Counted from the stretch's first letter, positions 1-9,784 are shown. The stretch: 11,093 nucleotides of DNA from Larix sibirica (GCA_004151065.3 NWUY0300055788.1:12907-23999), one strand, 5' to 3'. Notes: generated from the sequence alone by a model not told the origin. Made by a program: numbers and translations.

Positions 1-398
1 TAATATTTAATAAAATATTATATTATAAATTAAACAAGAGGACGTGACTCCTCATATCAATGGCCAAGCCATATTTAAGGCATCCCAATTATTTATAATC
101 ACATCATCCTGCATTTTATCATTTATCAAATTTTGTGGGTTATTTCAAAAATATTGTGGGTTCCTAATTTTGTCCACTCCATTGAGCATGAAGTGTATGG
201 TGAAATGCATCATATAAAATACTGTGGAAAATCATGTTTAATCTCCCATTGTTTACTACAAAAGGAATCTGTGGTGAAAACTGTTGATTCTAGTGAATTT
301 TGGATGAAACTATGCATCTATGCCAAGAAAAAAATGCATTTTCTATTAAATGACCGAAAGTACATGTTTAAATGGTCCAAATCCTATTTGATCAAATC

Positions 399-555
399 AA
401 TGGCTCATATCCTTTCAGGCTCATGAAGGTGCTTGAATTTTATCTTAATAATAATGAGCTTGAAAGAAAACCACTAAAGACATGTGTCATCACTGAAATC
501 ACTCAAGCTCTCAAAATTTGTTTTTCCAAACTACTTCTTTGTTGAGCCTAAAACC
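399..555 (+). repeat. Diverged direct repeat, copy 1
   Basis: This 157-bp segment aligns without gaps to 681-837 (offset 282), with about 115 of 157 bases identical by hand count. In both copies one frame stays open to a TGA at the same aligned position (543-545 here). The peptides share KVLE, ERKPL, KICF and LLC. This copy has an ATG at 423 in that frame, giving 40 codons. Similarity may continue weakly past a 3-nt gap to about 610. I do not recognise the peptide. It could be a fragment of a duplicated, decayed coding region or simply an old tandem duplication. Confidence 0.75.
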
Positions 556-680
556 GACAAACTAACTATGGAGGGCGCATATGGTTCAATTATTTGATGT
601 GATGGGATGGAAAGAAGTGACATGTCCCTATCGGAGTTGTACGATGATCACCATGAGAACATATCTCGAGATGGAATATT

Positions 681-837
681 AATGGTTTATAAGCGTTCAA
701 GATCGTGAAGGTGCTCGAACTTTATTTTAAGGAGCACGATCCTGAAAGGAAACCACTATGGATGCATGGCATCATTGCAAGGATTCAAGATCGAAAAATT
801 TGTTTTCTTAAACCACTCCTTTGTTGATCTTGAAACC
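681..837 (+). repeat. Diverged direct repeat, copy 2
   Basis: This is the partner of 399-555, about 73 percent identical over 157 ungapped positions. The frame matching copy 1 is open from 693 to the TGA at 825-827, about 44 codons. It has no ATG at the aligned start: the copy 1 ATG codon is GTG here. The ten bases TTCAAGATCG occur twice inside the copy (696-705 and 784-793). The divergence shows this is an old duplication and not an assembly effect, unlike the near-identical repeats at the N positions. Confidence 0.75.
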
Positions 838-2993
838 ATTTACCAGCAAGAGGGTGACATGGCTACATGATGAGGTGACACATGGGATTGTATGACACCT
901 CAAGGGATAGTTGTCCTCTCACATCAACAAAATTCCATGTTAGCATAAATTCAAAACGTAAAGAAACTAACGTCTAGAGCCAAAATATTATTTTGGTCAT
1001 AATTGGAGCAGGTCATATTGGAATTTAATTAGACTTGTAGCTTATAGAAACTATTTTTGGAGGTTACAAGATTACCAATGAGGGAAATTTCTCCATTTTG
1101 CATAATTTTTACAGAAATTTGAATTTAGTGGGTTTTGAAGGTGTGTATCCCGAGGATGGACGGGGGCCCAATTGTGTCCCAAATTGTTATGGTGCAGTCG
1201 TGACCTAAGTACAGAGACAAATTCATATCCTTGAAGATAAATTCAAAAATATGTGAAGCTTGGAGATGAAAGAATGCCAAAATCCACTATTTGGGCGCCT
1301 GGAAGTGCGATTTTTGAAAACTTGGAGGCAAAAGTGGCCCCATAACTCATAACCAGAAAATTCATTGATTTCAACATTTGTTCTAATCATCAAGATGAAC
1401 AACTTTGATGAGAGGAAATGTTTTTAGAAGTGCTTAGTTTGGGAGATAGCAGTTTTCATAGAACTCTAAGTTTGGAAAAAGTGCAAAAATTAAAAGTTGA
1501 TGATTCCATAATTTTATAAATTTTGATGGGAGAATCAAAATTGAATAATGAAAGTACATAGGTAATCAGCATCATATGGTCTATCAGTGTCCAACATAAA
1601 ACAAATTCTAGTTCTTTACTAATTTTCTTCTATAGATCTCATAAATTGATCCTTCAGAGTAATTGTAGCTACAGGAACAGTGTAAAATAGGGCAACATTG
1701 TTGATTTTGGAGATATGTAACTTTCAACTCTAAAATTAGAAATGGAAATGGGAGTAGTCATTGGAAATGTTCATAAGTAGAATAAATATGAAATAAACTT
1801 CCATAATTGAGCAATACATATATTTCCAAGAAATGAGAAGAAATGGACCTATTGCAGGTATTAGACTCAATTATAGGATAGGTTTCCATAAAAATATAGA
1901 AGAATAAAAGGGAAGAAGGGGAGATTCCATACAGACCTAAAGAATATATCCAAGGTCAATATATCAGTGTAGGAAATGCAAAAATATAAACAAATTAATA
2001 TAGAGAAAAATATAAATCCATTGGAACAGTGGAGATCGTGATAAGTCTAAGAAAGGAAATGCAAAGATGCAGGGTAGACAATAAAGGTATTCAAAAATGG
2101 GTTACTCTTCATATTTATCTTATAAAATTGAATTATTTGTTGATTTTATACATAGTGGTAAGTTATATGCAAGGCACAATGGAATGAGCCAAGTATAGTT
2201 CAATTGCTTGTTAAATAGAAATGTGGATGATTGCCAAAGCTTCTTAAGCCTAAGAAAAGAGTTGTATAGTTGTATATAAACATGTTGGATGTAAACTTGA
2301 GTTTGGATGACTGTGGTTACATCCATGATGTTGTTGGAATGGTTAGGTTAAGGTGCAATGGAGGAATGAAATGCTTGGTAAAGTTGCATGCCATGGATTT
2401 ATCATATTCCAAATGTGCAAAAAGGTAGTGAAAGAAGAGGCATAAGAACTCTTTGTTGTTGAAATTGAAGTGAGATGAATCACAAAATTGTAGTGTGTTG
2501 GAAATGCTACAAATAACGCATAAATAATATTGAAAAGGATTGTATATTTTGTGCAAAGGATGGATTACTTAAAGTGGTTAAGGATTCTACTGCATTGTTA
2601 AAGAATCCATATAATGCATTGATTTTATCCAGCTTATGCAATATAAATTGCAGGGAATAAATTGAAGAGAAGAGACGTGGATACCTTGGTTGATGTAATT
2701 TCTATTTGGTGCAATAATAGAAAGGCTAGGAAAGGTATGAGAAAAAAATAGTTTGAATAAAATGTCATTTTATGCCTAAAAGAAGGGTGTAAATTATAAA
2801 CCTTTGGATAAAAAAAGACAACCCTATAATAAAGGTTGTTGAGCATGGGAGGAACAATGTATTGATAATAAAATGACCATTAAAAAGGCTTGGATGGTAG
2901 AGAGAATCTACTAGGATGAAGAGTGCATGTACCCCATGGATGAGATGGGTGAGACACCATAATCGATAAGTTTTGTGTATGCCAGATAGAGTT

Positions 2994-3136
2994 GAAGGAT
3001 ATGGGACAACAACTTATTTGTAAAGAATGTGAAGTGAATGATGAACTACAATTCTCTTGGGAGTNGAAGGATATGGGACAACAACTTATTTTTAAAGAAT
3101 GTGAAGTGAATGATGAACTACAATTCTCTTGGGAGT
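2994..3136 (+). repeat. 71-bp near-exact direct repeat across an N (contig overlap)
   Basis: The 71 bp at 2994-3064 recur at 3066-3136 with one difference (G at 3020, T at 3092), separated only by the N at 3065. The repeat stops exactly at the N on both sides. This is what results when two overlapping contigs are joined with a one-base placeholder instead of being merged. The real sequence most likely contains the 71 bp once. The repeated peptide in the minus-strand frame across 2880-3143 is produced by this overlap and should not be read as a repeat protein. Confidence 0.9.
3065..3065. other. Single-N contig join
   Basis: One ambiguous base separates two copies of the same 71 bp. It is a scaffold placeholder and not a sequenced base. 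Confidence 0.9.
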
Positions 3137-3457
3137 GAGGCACTCCATTGGGTAAAATGTTTCTCTGAAATGGATTTGGCCAATAAATTTTCCAAGGAAT
3201 GTAGAAAAGAAATTTATAATTGGATAAGGTTAAAAGGAAACTCTAGATAAGATGTCAAGTCAGGCTTGGCTAAGATTTCTCAAGATAAATGGAGCAACAA
3301 ACTTTGGAAATTAGTACAATGCAAAAGTGACCAAATCCTGCAAGAATCTACAAGTATGTCAAGAATTGGTTGTAGAAGAAAAGGGTGTAGGTGGCCAAAA
3401 AGGTAAACATAAAAACAAGGGATATTTCCTCACCCTAAATCCCTATTTTGTTTCTAA

Positions 3458-3458
3458 N
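3458..3458. other. Single-N contig join
   Basis: The N lies between TTTCTAA (3451-3457) and TTTCTAA (3459-3465), a 7-bp overlap of contig ends. It marks the left edge of the 3563-bp segment that is later repeated. Whether 1-3457 truly adjoins the following sequence rests on this join. Confidence 0.85.
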
Positions 3459-4344
3459 TTTCTAAAATAGAATTGTATATTATTGAAGTAGCAAGTATAG
3501 CCTATGTATGAATTAAGTATTTATACTTAGGTGATAATATTTGAGCTAATGATTTGTTATGTAATTGGCAAAAAGGCCATGGAAGAGATCAATTAAACTA
3601 TGGTATTCCAAGCTATGAAGAGGAATGGGGAGGAAGAAATTCGTTGACTCTTATCTCTTATATTGATTATGTTTCTCTCTGTTAAGGAAGTAGATATGTG
3701 TAGATAGTTTTATGGTGTAAGAATGCAAGTGTAACATAACAAGAAAGCATATGCACTCGTAAGCATGTTGAGAAATAATATGTGATAGAGTGCATGAAAA
3801 TATGCTTGAAATGCATGTATGTGAAATTGCATATGGGATAAGAGTGATATGTTGATCTATTCCATGAGTATGAAATGATAACTAAGTATGGTTTTTGATG
3901 TGTTGTATAGCCAGGAAGGGTTGAGAACCTAGTTGAATATGTTGATGATGCAACTACTTGTGGAGATCAATATCACATTGAAAGAGAAAAAGGAAATAAC
4001 TTGTTAAGGGTTTCATGGAGGGAATGGTGTGATCTCCCATGAAAACACCAACTAATCAAGTAACATATAAGGTACCTTGGATGGAAACCATACATGTATG
4101 TAAATGATCATGCCTATGATGCATGAGTGTTGAAGGGAATTGGGTAAGAACTCCTTCAGGCTTCAATCATGCTTGATATATTTATGATGACATTTGAATG
4201 CATTTATGTCATCGATACATAATTAAGATAAAGACATAAAGTATTGGGTTAAAAATCTCTTAGAATATTTTGATGCATTTAGGATTTAGTGTGTCATGAT
4301 GGGAATGGTTCAGAGTTAATAACCACTGCAAATGAGTATTACAA

Positions 4345-4560
4345 TCATGCTTGGGGAAATATATGCCATGTGAAAAACCAATGTGTGAGGCCATGTGATG
4401 TTGAAATTGGGAAGGCTATAGCGCCACACAAATGTACAAAATATCCTTGTTTGTGATCAATGTCTTGGACTGCAACCTCTTTGTCAACATGAAAGAGCAC
4501 TAGAGAAGTATATTCTTGGTGTGGTGTTTGGAATAAAGAGTAGGGCACCCAGATGATCAA
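4345..4560 (-). other. Unrecognised 71-codon antisense open frame
   Basis: A 71-residue frame runs antisense to the element, inside the internal region. It is rich in aromatic residues (F, W, Y, H) and has no signal peptide, membrane segment or family motif that I recognise. The identical frame at 7909-8124 is the duplicated placement. Tat-lineage gypsy elements are known to carry antisense frames between integrase and the 3' LTR, so the position is suggestive. The length is nevertheless within chance for a C-poor region, where the minus strand has few purine-led stop codons. I do not claim it is expressed. Confidence 0.2.
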
Positions 4561-5573
4561 ACAAGTAATTGTGAGGTGGATGGATGATGTGTCAAGGTGT
4601 TGTTTGAATCCTTCAACATATCATGGAAGATAATAAGAGTTAGCATTATGGCGTTTTTGAGTTAATGAAAAGATTCATTGAGGGAATAGACATAAGTAGA
4701 GAATATGAATGTGCTTGTTGGCACATGTGATGATTTCAATATGAGAATGCTTGATGTGTTGGTAATACATATATGGAGAATGGTATTTTGTTTCATTTAA
4801 TACGTGGAAGTTGAAAAATGATTCAATTACTAGGATTATAATTATGAGAATATTTAATTGGTTATTATGAATGTTGCAATGAAGTGAGTATATGAATGAA
4901 TACCCATTGTTGTTTTGGCTTGTTTGAAAATTCCATTAAGAAGACAGACTGCAGGTAGAGTTTTCTTGGACATTGCAGCGAGTATAAGAATATAATGAAG
5001 ACTGAGTACTACCATATGCAAAGGGGAAAAAGTATGAGAAGGACCTCATAGTTAATTAAAAAAAATGAATTTATGAGGACACGTTGTAGGAAGACCATGA
5101 GCTATGCCATGCAAGAGTTAAACTACAATGTTGTGAATTAGAGTTGTTGTGAATGCAGTGAAAGAAATGCATGAAAAAGAAGTCAGATTGGATGGACTAC
5201 AAGAATGCTCTATCGAAAGAACATAGTTGAGTAAAAAAATGCGTTTCTTAGATATTGCAGTAAAAGTGAGCCATAACTAAGACATGGATTGTTACTCTTT
5301 CCATTGAAAGCTAAGTATTATAGGTGCAAATCATGTTCTTATTAGGAATTTAATTGTGATGATAATGAATCCCAATGTTGTTTAATATATAAAGTATGAT
5401 TTTTAATAAATGAATGTTTATGTATATGATGCGGGTGGATAGAAAATATACTTATTATGAGCACATGGTGAAAATTGAAAAATAGAAATTCTGGGAAGAA
5501 GGCCACTGCAAAGACACAAGAAACCTAAAGTTGCACTCTTCTTGTGCAAGAAATCCTTGGTGAATGATGGATC

Positions 5574-5777
5574 ACCCGAGGGACTGTTAACTCATAGAAG
5601 GGGATGCATGAGATTGGAAGGTGAGTGAATGCAAAGAAGAGGAAACTCTAATAAATCTTCTTGGAGTGATTCAGGATATTTAGATTCATAGCATAGAGAT
5701 TCCTTGGCTGGCCTGTGTTGGAGCACTGGAAGGGAATCGGGGTAACAAACCCGAGGGACTGTTAACTCAGAGAAGGG
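5574..5777 (+). repeat. Short direct repeat pair of 29 bp
   Basis: The 29 bp at 5574-5602 recur at 5749-5777 (offset 175) with one mismatch. The shared core begins ACCCGAGGGACTGTTAACTC and ends AGAAGGG. It is more GC-rich than its surroundings, and the bases on either side do not align. The same pair appears at 9138-9166 and 9313-9341 because of the segment duplication. The function is unknown; it may be a remnant of a local duplication or a conserved element motif. Confidence 0.7.
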
Positions 5778-5967
5778 AGCCCCATTCCTTGTGTTGTGCA
5801 GGTTGATGGGGGAGGAGTGCTATGGATTGGGACAACTATAGAGGGTGTGTCAAGAAGAGCAACGAGTTGAATATCTCTTGTGGAAACCTTGTGAAAGGAA
5901 AGAAATGTGCATGCAAATAAGTATTGACAGAGAGTTCCTACCTATTTGATGAAATGTACATGTAGAT

Positions 5968-6225
5968 GTGTTGAGCTTGGAAAGAAAAATAAGGCAGTAT
6001 AGGATAAATTCTAGTGTATTTTGGATAAGATGGCCGACAAATATATCATATTACAAGACCAAGAACACTATGGAAAATATGGTTGAGAAAGAAACTTGGA
6101 AACTAAAGGAGGTTGTGCAACAATATATTTTACCTATGTTGACACATGTTAAATTATGTCATTGTATATATAGCATTAAAGATGCACTGAGGATGGTGCA
6201 TAAATTAAGGGGGAAGGGAATGTAA
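5968..6225 (+). other. Open frame running into the LTR start
   Basis: An 85-codon frame crosses the polypurine tract, and its TAA (6223-6225) is formed by the first bases of the LTR. Gypsy polyproteins often end close to the polypurine tract, and the late stretch with ETW followed by a K/V/Q-rich run faintly recalls the end of a chromodomain. The match is too weak to call, and no integrase lies upstream. It could be a decayed pol terminus or chance. The copy at 9532-9789 is the duplicated placement. Confidence 0.2.
6207..6220 (+). promoter_or_regulatory. Polypurine tract (plus-strand primer site)
   Basis: AAGGGGGAAGGGAA lies immediately before the LTR start TGTAACACC. In LTR retrotransposons the RNase H-resistant polypurine tract primes plus-strand DNA synthesis and always abuts the 3' LTR. 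Its presence fixes the element's orientation as + and identifies the LTR as the 3' one. Confidence 0.85.
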
Positions 6226-6521
6226 CACCCTGTTTTTTACCCTAGATTGTAATTATGTAATTATGATGGAAATGGCCAGAAACCAAACATGAATGGTCCA
6301 CTGTGACCAAAATAATGTAATTATGTACATTTTGTATTGAATATAACACATGACCATTTCATACCAAGAAGGACGGAGAAAATATGGGTGGCCATCCTTC
6401 CATAAGGGGGATAATGATCATCCTAAGCCTACGATTGGAGGGGAAACGATGTCTAATTCCAAGTATGCCACTTGTCCAACTCTCCTTAAAAAGGGGGGGA
6501 AAGTGTCCAACCACATGGATT

Positions 6522-6559
6522 CCAAGTGGCTAGGTCTTATCAACCTTGGTGCCACTTGG
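6522..6559 (+). promoter_or_regulatory. Inverted repeat with E-box cores upstream of TATA
   Basis: CCAAGTGGC (6522-6530) and its exact reverse complement GCCACTTGG (6551-6559) flank a 20-base spacer and end 17 bases before the TATA box. Each arm carries a CANNTG core. Further cores are CACTTG at 6469-6474 and CACATG at 6512-6517. ATTCCAAGT also occurs twice (6456-6464, 6519-6527), as if an upstream module had been duplicated. Binding by a bHLH-type factor is inference from the cores alone. The duplicated placement is at 10086-10123. Confidence 0.45.
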
Positions 6560-6576
6560 CTAGTCTCAACCATGCA

Positions 6577-6584
6577 TATAAATA
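6577..6584 (+). promoter_or_regulatory. LTR TATA box
   Basis: TATAAATA lies about 357 bp into the LTR, a normal place for the U3 promoter of a plant LTR retrotransposon. Transcription would start roughly 25-35 bases downstream, near 6605-6620, which would mark the U3/R boundary. The start site is inferred. Confidence 0.65.
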
Positions 6585-7021
6585 GTGAGAGATAGCCCAT
6601 TCTTCCATTATTACTTCATGTCAAGGACACCCATTTTGGCTTCTAAACCATTTTTTCATCATTCTTCCATGTTTGAACCATCATTGTTGTTAGATCCAAA
6701 CCACCAATGGTTTTACCACCATCACCAAAATGAGGAATTGGAGCCAGACCGAGAATAGAGGATTTGGTAGTTTTAGAAAAATCTTGGTACCTTATTATGG
6801 ATGGTTAGCCCCAGCTTGGGGTTGGATTTGTCAAAGAAAGATATGGCATGATAGAGACTTTGGTTGGGAGGAACGACCTTCGTTTGCAATTAGTTGGCTA
6901 TATTTAAGATAAGTTCATTATGTGAATAAATGTATGGTATTTATTTATGATTGTATTAATCGCTTCCATCATATGAATTATGAAACCGAAATAATGGCAA
7001 TGTAAATGCATTCTTAATTTT

Positions 7022-7022
7022 N
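7022..7022. other. Single-N contig join between identical segments
   Basis: The N separates the end of the first 3563-bp placement (...TTAATTTT) from the start of the second (TTTCTAAAAT...). The two ends share only a few T bases, so there is no real overlap supporting this junction. Confidence 0.9.
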
Positions 7023-9784
7023 TTTCTAAAATAGAATTGTATATTATTGAAGTAGCAAGTATAGCCTATGTATGAATTAAGTATTTATACTTAGGTGATA
7101 ATATTTGAGCTAATGATTTGTTATGTAATTGGCAAAAAGGCCATGGAAGAGATCAATTAAACTATGGTATTCCAAGCTATGAAGAGGAATGGGGAGGAAG
7201 AAATTCGTTGACTCTTATCTCTTATATTGATTATGTTTCTCTCTGTTAAGGAAGTAGATATGTGTAGATAGTTTTATGGTGTAAGAATGCAAGTGTAACA
7301 TAACAAGAAAGCATATGCACTCGTAAGCATGTTGAGAAATAATATGTGATAGAGTGCATGAAAATATGCTTGAAATGCATGTATGTGAAATTGCATATGG
7401 GATAAGAGTGATATGTTGATCTATTCCATGAGTATGAAATGATAACTAAGTATGGTTTTTGATGTGTTGTATAGCCAGGAAGGGTTGAGAACCTAGTTGA
7501 ATATGTTGATGATGCAACTACTTGTGGAGATCAATATCACATTGAAAGAGAAAAAGGAAATAACTTGTTAAGGGTTTCATGGAGGGAATGGTGTGATCTC
7601 CCATGAAAACACCAACTAATCAAGTAACATATAAGGTACCTTGGATGGAAACCATACATGTATGTAAATGATCATGCCTATGATGCATGAGTGTTGAAGG
7701 GAATTGGGTAAGAACTCCTTCAGGCTTCAATCATGCTTGATATATTTATGATGACATTTGAATGCATTTATGTCATCGATACATAATTAAGATAAAGACA
7801 TAAAGTATTGGGTTAAAAATCTCTTAGAATATTTTGATGCATTTAGGATTTAGTGTGTCATGATGGGAATGGTTCAGAGTTAATAACCACTGCAAATGAG
7901 TATTACAATCATGCTTGGGGAAATATATGCCATGTGAAAAACCAATGTGTGAGGCCATGTGATGTTGAAATTGGGAAGGCTATAGCGCCACACAAATGTA
8001 CAAAATATCCTTGTTTGTGATCAATGTCTTGGACTGCAACCTCTTTGTCAACATGAAAGAGCACTAGAGAAGTATATTCTTGGTGTGGTGTTTGGAATAA
8101 AGAGTAGGGCACCCAGATGATCAAACAAGTAATTGTGAGGTGGATGGATGATGTGTCAAGGTGTTGTTTGAATCCTTCAACATATCATGGAAGATAATAA
8201 GAGTTAGCATTATGGCGTTTTTGAGTTAATGAAAAGATTCATTGAGGGAATAGACATAAGTAGAGAATATGAATGTGCTTGTTGGCACATGTGATGATTT
8301 CAATATGAGAATGCTTGATGTGTTGGTAATACATATATGGAGAATGGTATTTTGTTTCATTTAATACGTGGAAGTTGAAAAATGATTCAATTACTAGGAT
8401 TATAATTATGAGAATATTTAATTGGTTATTATGAATGTTGCAATGAAGTGAGTATATGAATGAATACCCATTGTTGTTTTGGCTTGTTTGAAAATTCCAT
8501 TAAGAAGACAGACTGCAGGTAGAGTTTTCTTGGACATTGCAGCGAGTATAAGAATATAATGAAGACTGAGTACTACCATATGCAAAGGGGAAAAAGTATG
8601 AGAAGGACCTCATAGTTAATTAAAAAAAATGAATTTATGAGGACACGTTGTAGGAAGACCATGAGCTATGCCATGCAAGAGTTAAACTACAATGTTGTGA
8701 ATTAGAGTTGTTGTGAATGCAGTGAAAGAAATGCATGAAAAAGAAGTCAGATTGGATGGACTACAAGAATGCTCTATCGAAAGAACATAGTTGAGTAAAA
8801 AAATGCGTTTCTTAGATATTGCAGTAAAAGTGAGCCATAACTAAGACATGGATTGTTACTCTTTCCATTGAAAGCTAAGTATTATAGGTGCAAATCATGT
8901 TCTTATTAGGAATTTAATTGTGATGATAATGAATCCCAATGTTGTTTAATATATAAAGTATGATTTTTAATAAATGAATGTTTATGTATATGATGCGGGT
9001 GGATAGAAAATATACTTATTATGAGCACATGGTGAAAATTGAAAAATAGAAATTCTGGGAAGAAGGCCACTGCAAAGACACAAGAAACCTAAAGTTGCAC
9101 TCTTCTTGTGCAAGAAATCCTTGGTGAATGATGGATCACCCGAGGGACTGTTAACTCATAGAAGGGGATGCATGAGATTGGAAGGTGAGTGAATGCAAAG
9201 AAGAGGAAACTCTAATAAATCTTCTTGGAGTGATTCAGGATATTTAGATTCATAGCATAGAGATTCCTTGGCTGGCCTGTGTTGGAGCACTGGAAGGGAA
9301 TCGGGGTAACAAACCCGAGGGACTGTTAACTCAGAGAAGGGAGCCCCATTCCTTGTGTTGTGCAGGTTGATGGGGGAGGAGTGCTATGGATTGGGACAAC
9401 TATAGAGGGTGTGTCAAGAAGAGCAACGAGTTGAATATCTCTTGTGGAAACCTTGTGAAAGGAAAGAAATGTGCATGCAAATAAGTATTGACAGAGAGTT
9501 CCTACCTATTTGATGAAATGTACATGTAGATGTGTTGAGCTTGGAAAGAAAAATAAGGCAGTATAGGATAAATTCTAGTGTATTTTGGATAAGATGGCCG
9601 ACAAATATATCATATTACAAGACCAAGAACACTATGGAAAATATGGTTGAGAAAGAAACTTGGAAACTAAAGGAGGTTGTGCAACAATATATTTTACCTA
9701 TGTTGACACATGTTAAATTATGTCATTGTATATATAGCATTAAAGATGCACTGAGGATGGTGCATAAATTAAGGGGGAAGGGAA
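7023..9784 (+). mobile_element. Internal non-coding region of LTR retrotransposon (second placement)
   Basis: Same content as 3459-6220: no polyprotein domain, G-over-C bias on the + strand, and a polypurine tract at the 3' end. It contains the antisense 71-codon frame at 7909-8124. A short in-frame YVDD at 7502-7513 (3938-3949 in the first placement) lies in a 43-codon open stretch but lacks every other reverse-transcriptase landmark. Treat it as the same DNA as the first placement. Confidence 0.65.
9771..9784 (+). promoter_or_regulatory. Polypurine tract (second placement)
   Basis: AAGGGGGAAGGGAA directly precedes the LTR start at 9785. It is the plus-strand priming site of the element and sets its orientation. 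Confidence 0.85.

Larger units (their letters stand above)
1..3457. other. Gene-free, AT-rich leading region
   Basis: I see no recognisable gene in this stretch. Open frames are short (up to 97 codons at 133-426 on +, and 68-87 codons on - between 2120 and 3143), begin and end without codon structure, and resemble no protein family I know. The segment 1-900 has fairly balanced G and C. From about 1.5 kb onward the + strand becomes purine-rich and C-poor; for example 2401-2460 has 13 G and 7 C by hand count. Besides the 399-837 repeat and the join at 3065, there is a short hairpin at 2287-2324, where GGATGTAAAC is followed by GGTTACATCC with 9 of 10 pairs. The later part may belong to the internal region of the retrotransposon downstream, but the join at 3458 makes that unproven. 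It looks like decayed repeat DNA. Confidence 0.6.
3459..6220 (+). mobile_element. Internal non-coding region of LTR retrotransposon (first placement)
   Basis: This 2762-bp stretch lies directly upstream of the polypurine tract and LTR, so it is the 3' internal part of the element. I found no gag, protease, reverse transcriptase, RNase H or integrase signature in it, and stops are frequent in all frames. The + strand is strongly biased to G over C (3781-3840: 16 G, 4 C; 4501-4560: 19 G, 6 C by hand count), and the bias ends at the LTR. Known parallels are LARD-type non-autonomous elements and the long non-coding zone before the 3' LTR in Tat/Ogre-type gypsy elements. Which applies cannot be decided without the 5' half. 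Confidence 0.65.
3459..7021 (+). repeat. 3563-bp segment, first placement
   Basis: The whole segment recurs at 7023-10585 at a constant offset of 3564, and I found no difference in the stretches I compared. It contains internal retrotransposon sequence, the polypurine tract and the first 801 bp of the LTR. Both edges of both placements coincide with an N. Its left edge lies in the middle of internal sequence and its right edge inside the LTR, neither of which is a natural boundary of a transposon or of an LTR recombination product. Double placement of one contig explains this best. A recent true tandem duplication is possible but unlikely. Confidence 0.92.
6221..7021 (+). mobile_element. 3' LTR, truncated first placement (801 bp)
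   Basis: The LTR begins TGTAACACC right after the polypurine tract and runs to the contig end at 7021, where the N and the second placement interrupt it. It lacks the U5 end. It holds the same U3 features as the second placement: three GTAATTAT octamers (6249, 6257, 6317), an E-box-like cluster (6469-6558) and a TATA box (6577-6584). Frames inside it (6350-6595 on +, 6418-6600 on -, 6730-6912 on +) overlap the promoter and resemble no protein. This is probably the same molecule as 9785-10585 and not a separate LTR. Confidence 0.8.

Noticed and set aside
133-426. 97-codon + frame whose stop overlaps the ATG of the next short frame (ATGA at 423-426)
   Set aside because: No recognisable domain, unremarkable length for AT-rich eukaryotic DNA, and an ATGA overlap has no meaning here because nothing suggests a bacterial operon.
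2120-2846. Series of minus-strand frames of 68-79 codons rich in F, Y, L, I and S
   Set aside because: The composition is what a purine-rich + strand gives when read in reverse. The frames do not join into a consistent protein and match no family I know.
2880-3143. Minus-strand frame with an internally repeated peptide
   Set aside because: The repeat is exactly the 71-bp contig overlap around the N at 3065, so the peptide is an assembly product.
3911-4042. 43-codon open stretch containing YVDD, reminiscent of the reverse transcriptase active site
   Set aside because: The residues around it do not fit a reverse transcriptase, and no neighbouring RT, RNase H or integrase motif exists. Four residues alone are expected by chance. 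The same stretch recurs in the second placement.
6350-6912. Frames of 60-81 codons within the LTR on both strands, repeated at 9914-10476
   Set aside because: They overlap the TATA box and R region of the LTR, show no family similarity, and are duplicated only through the segment duplication.
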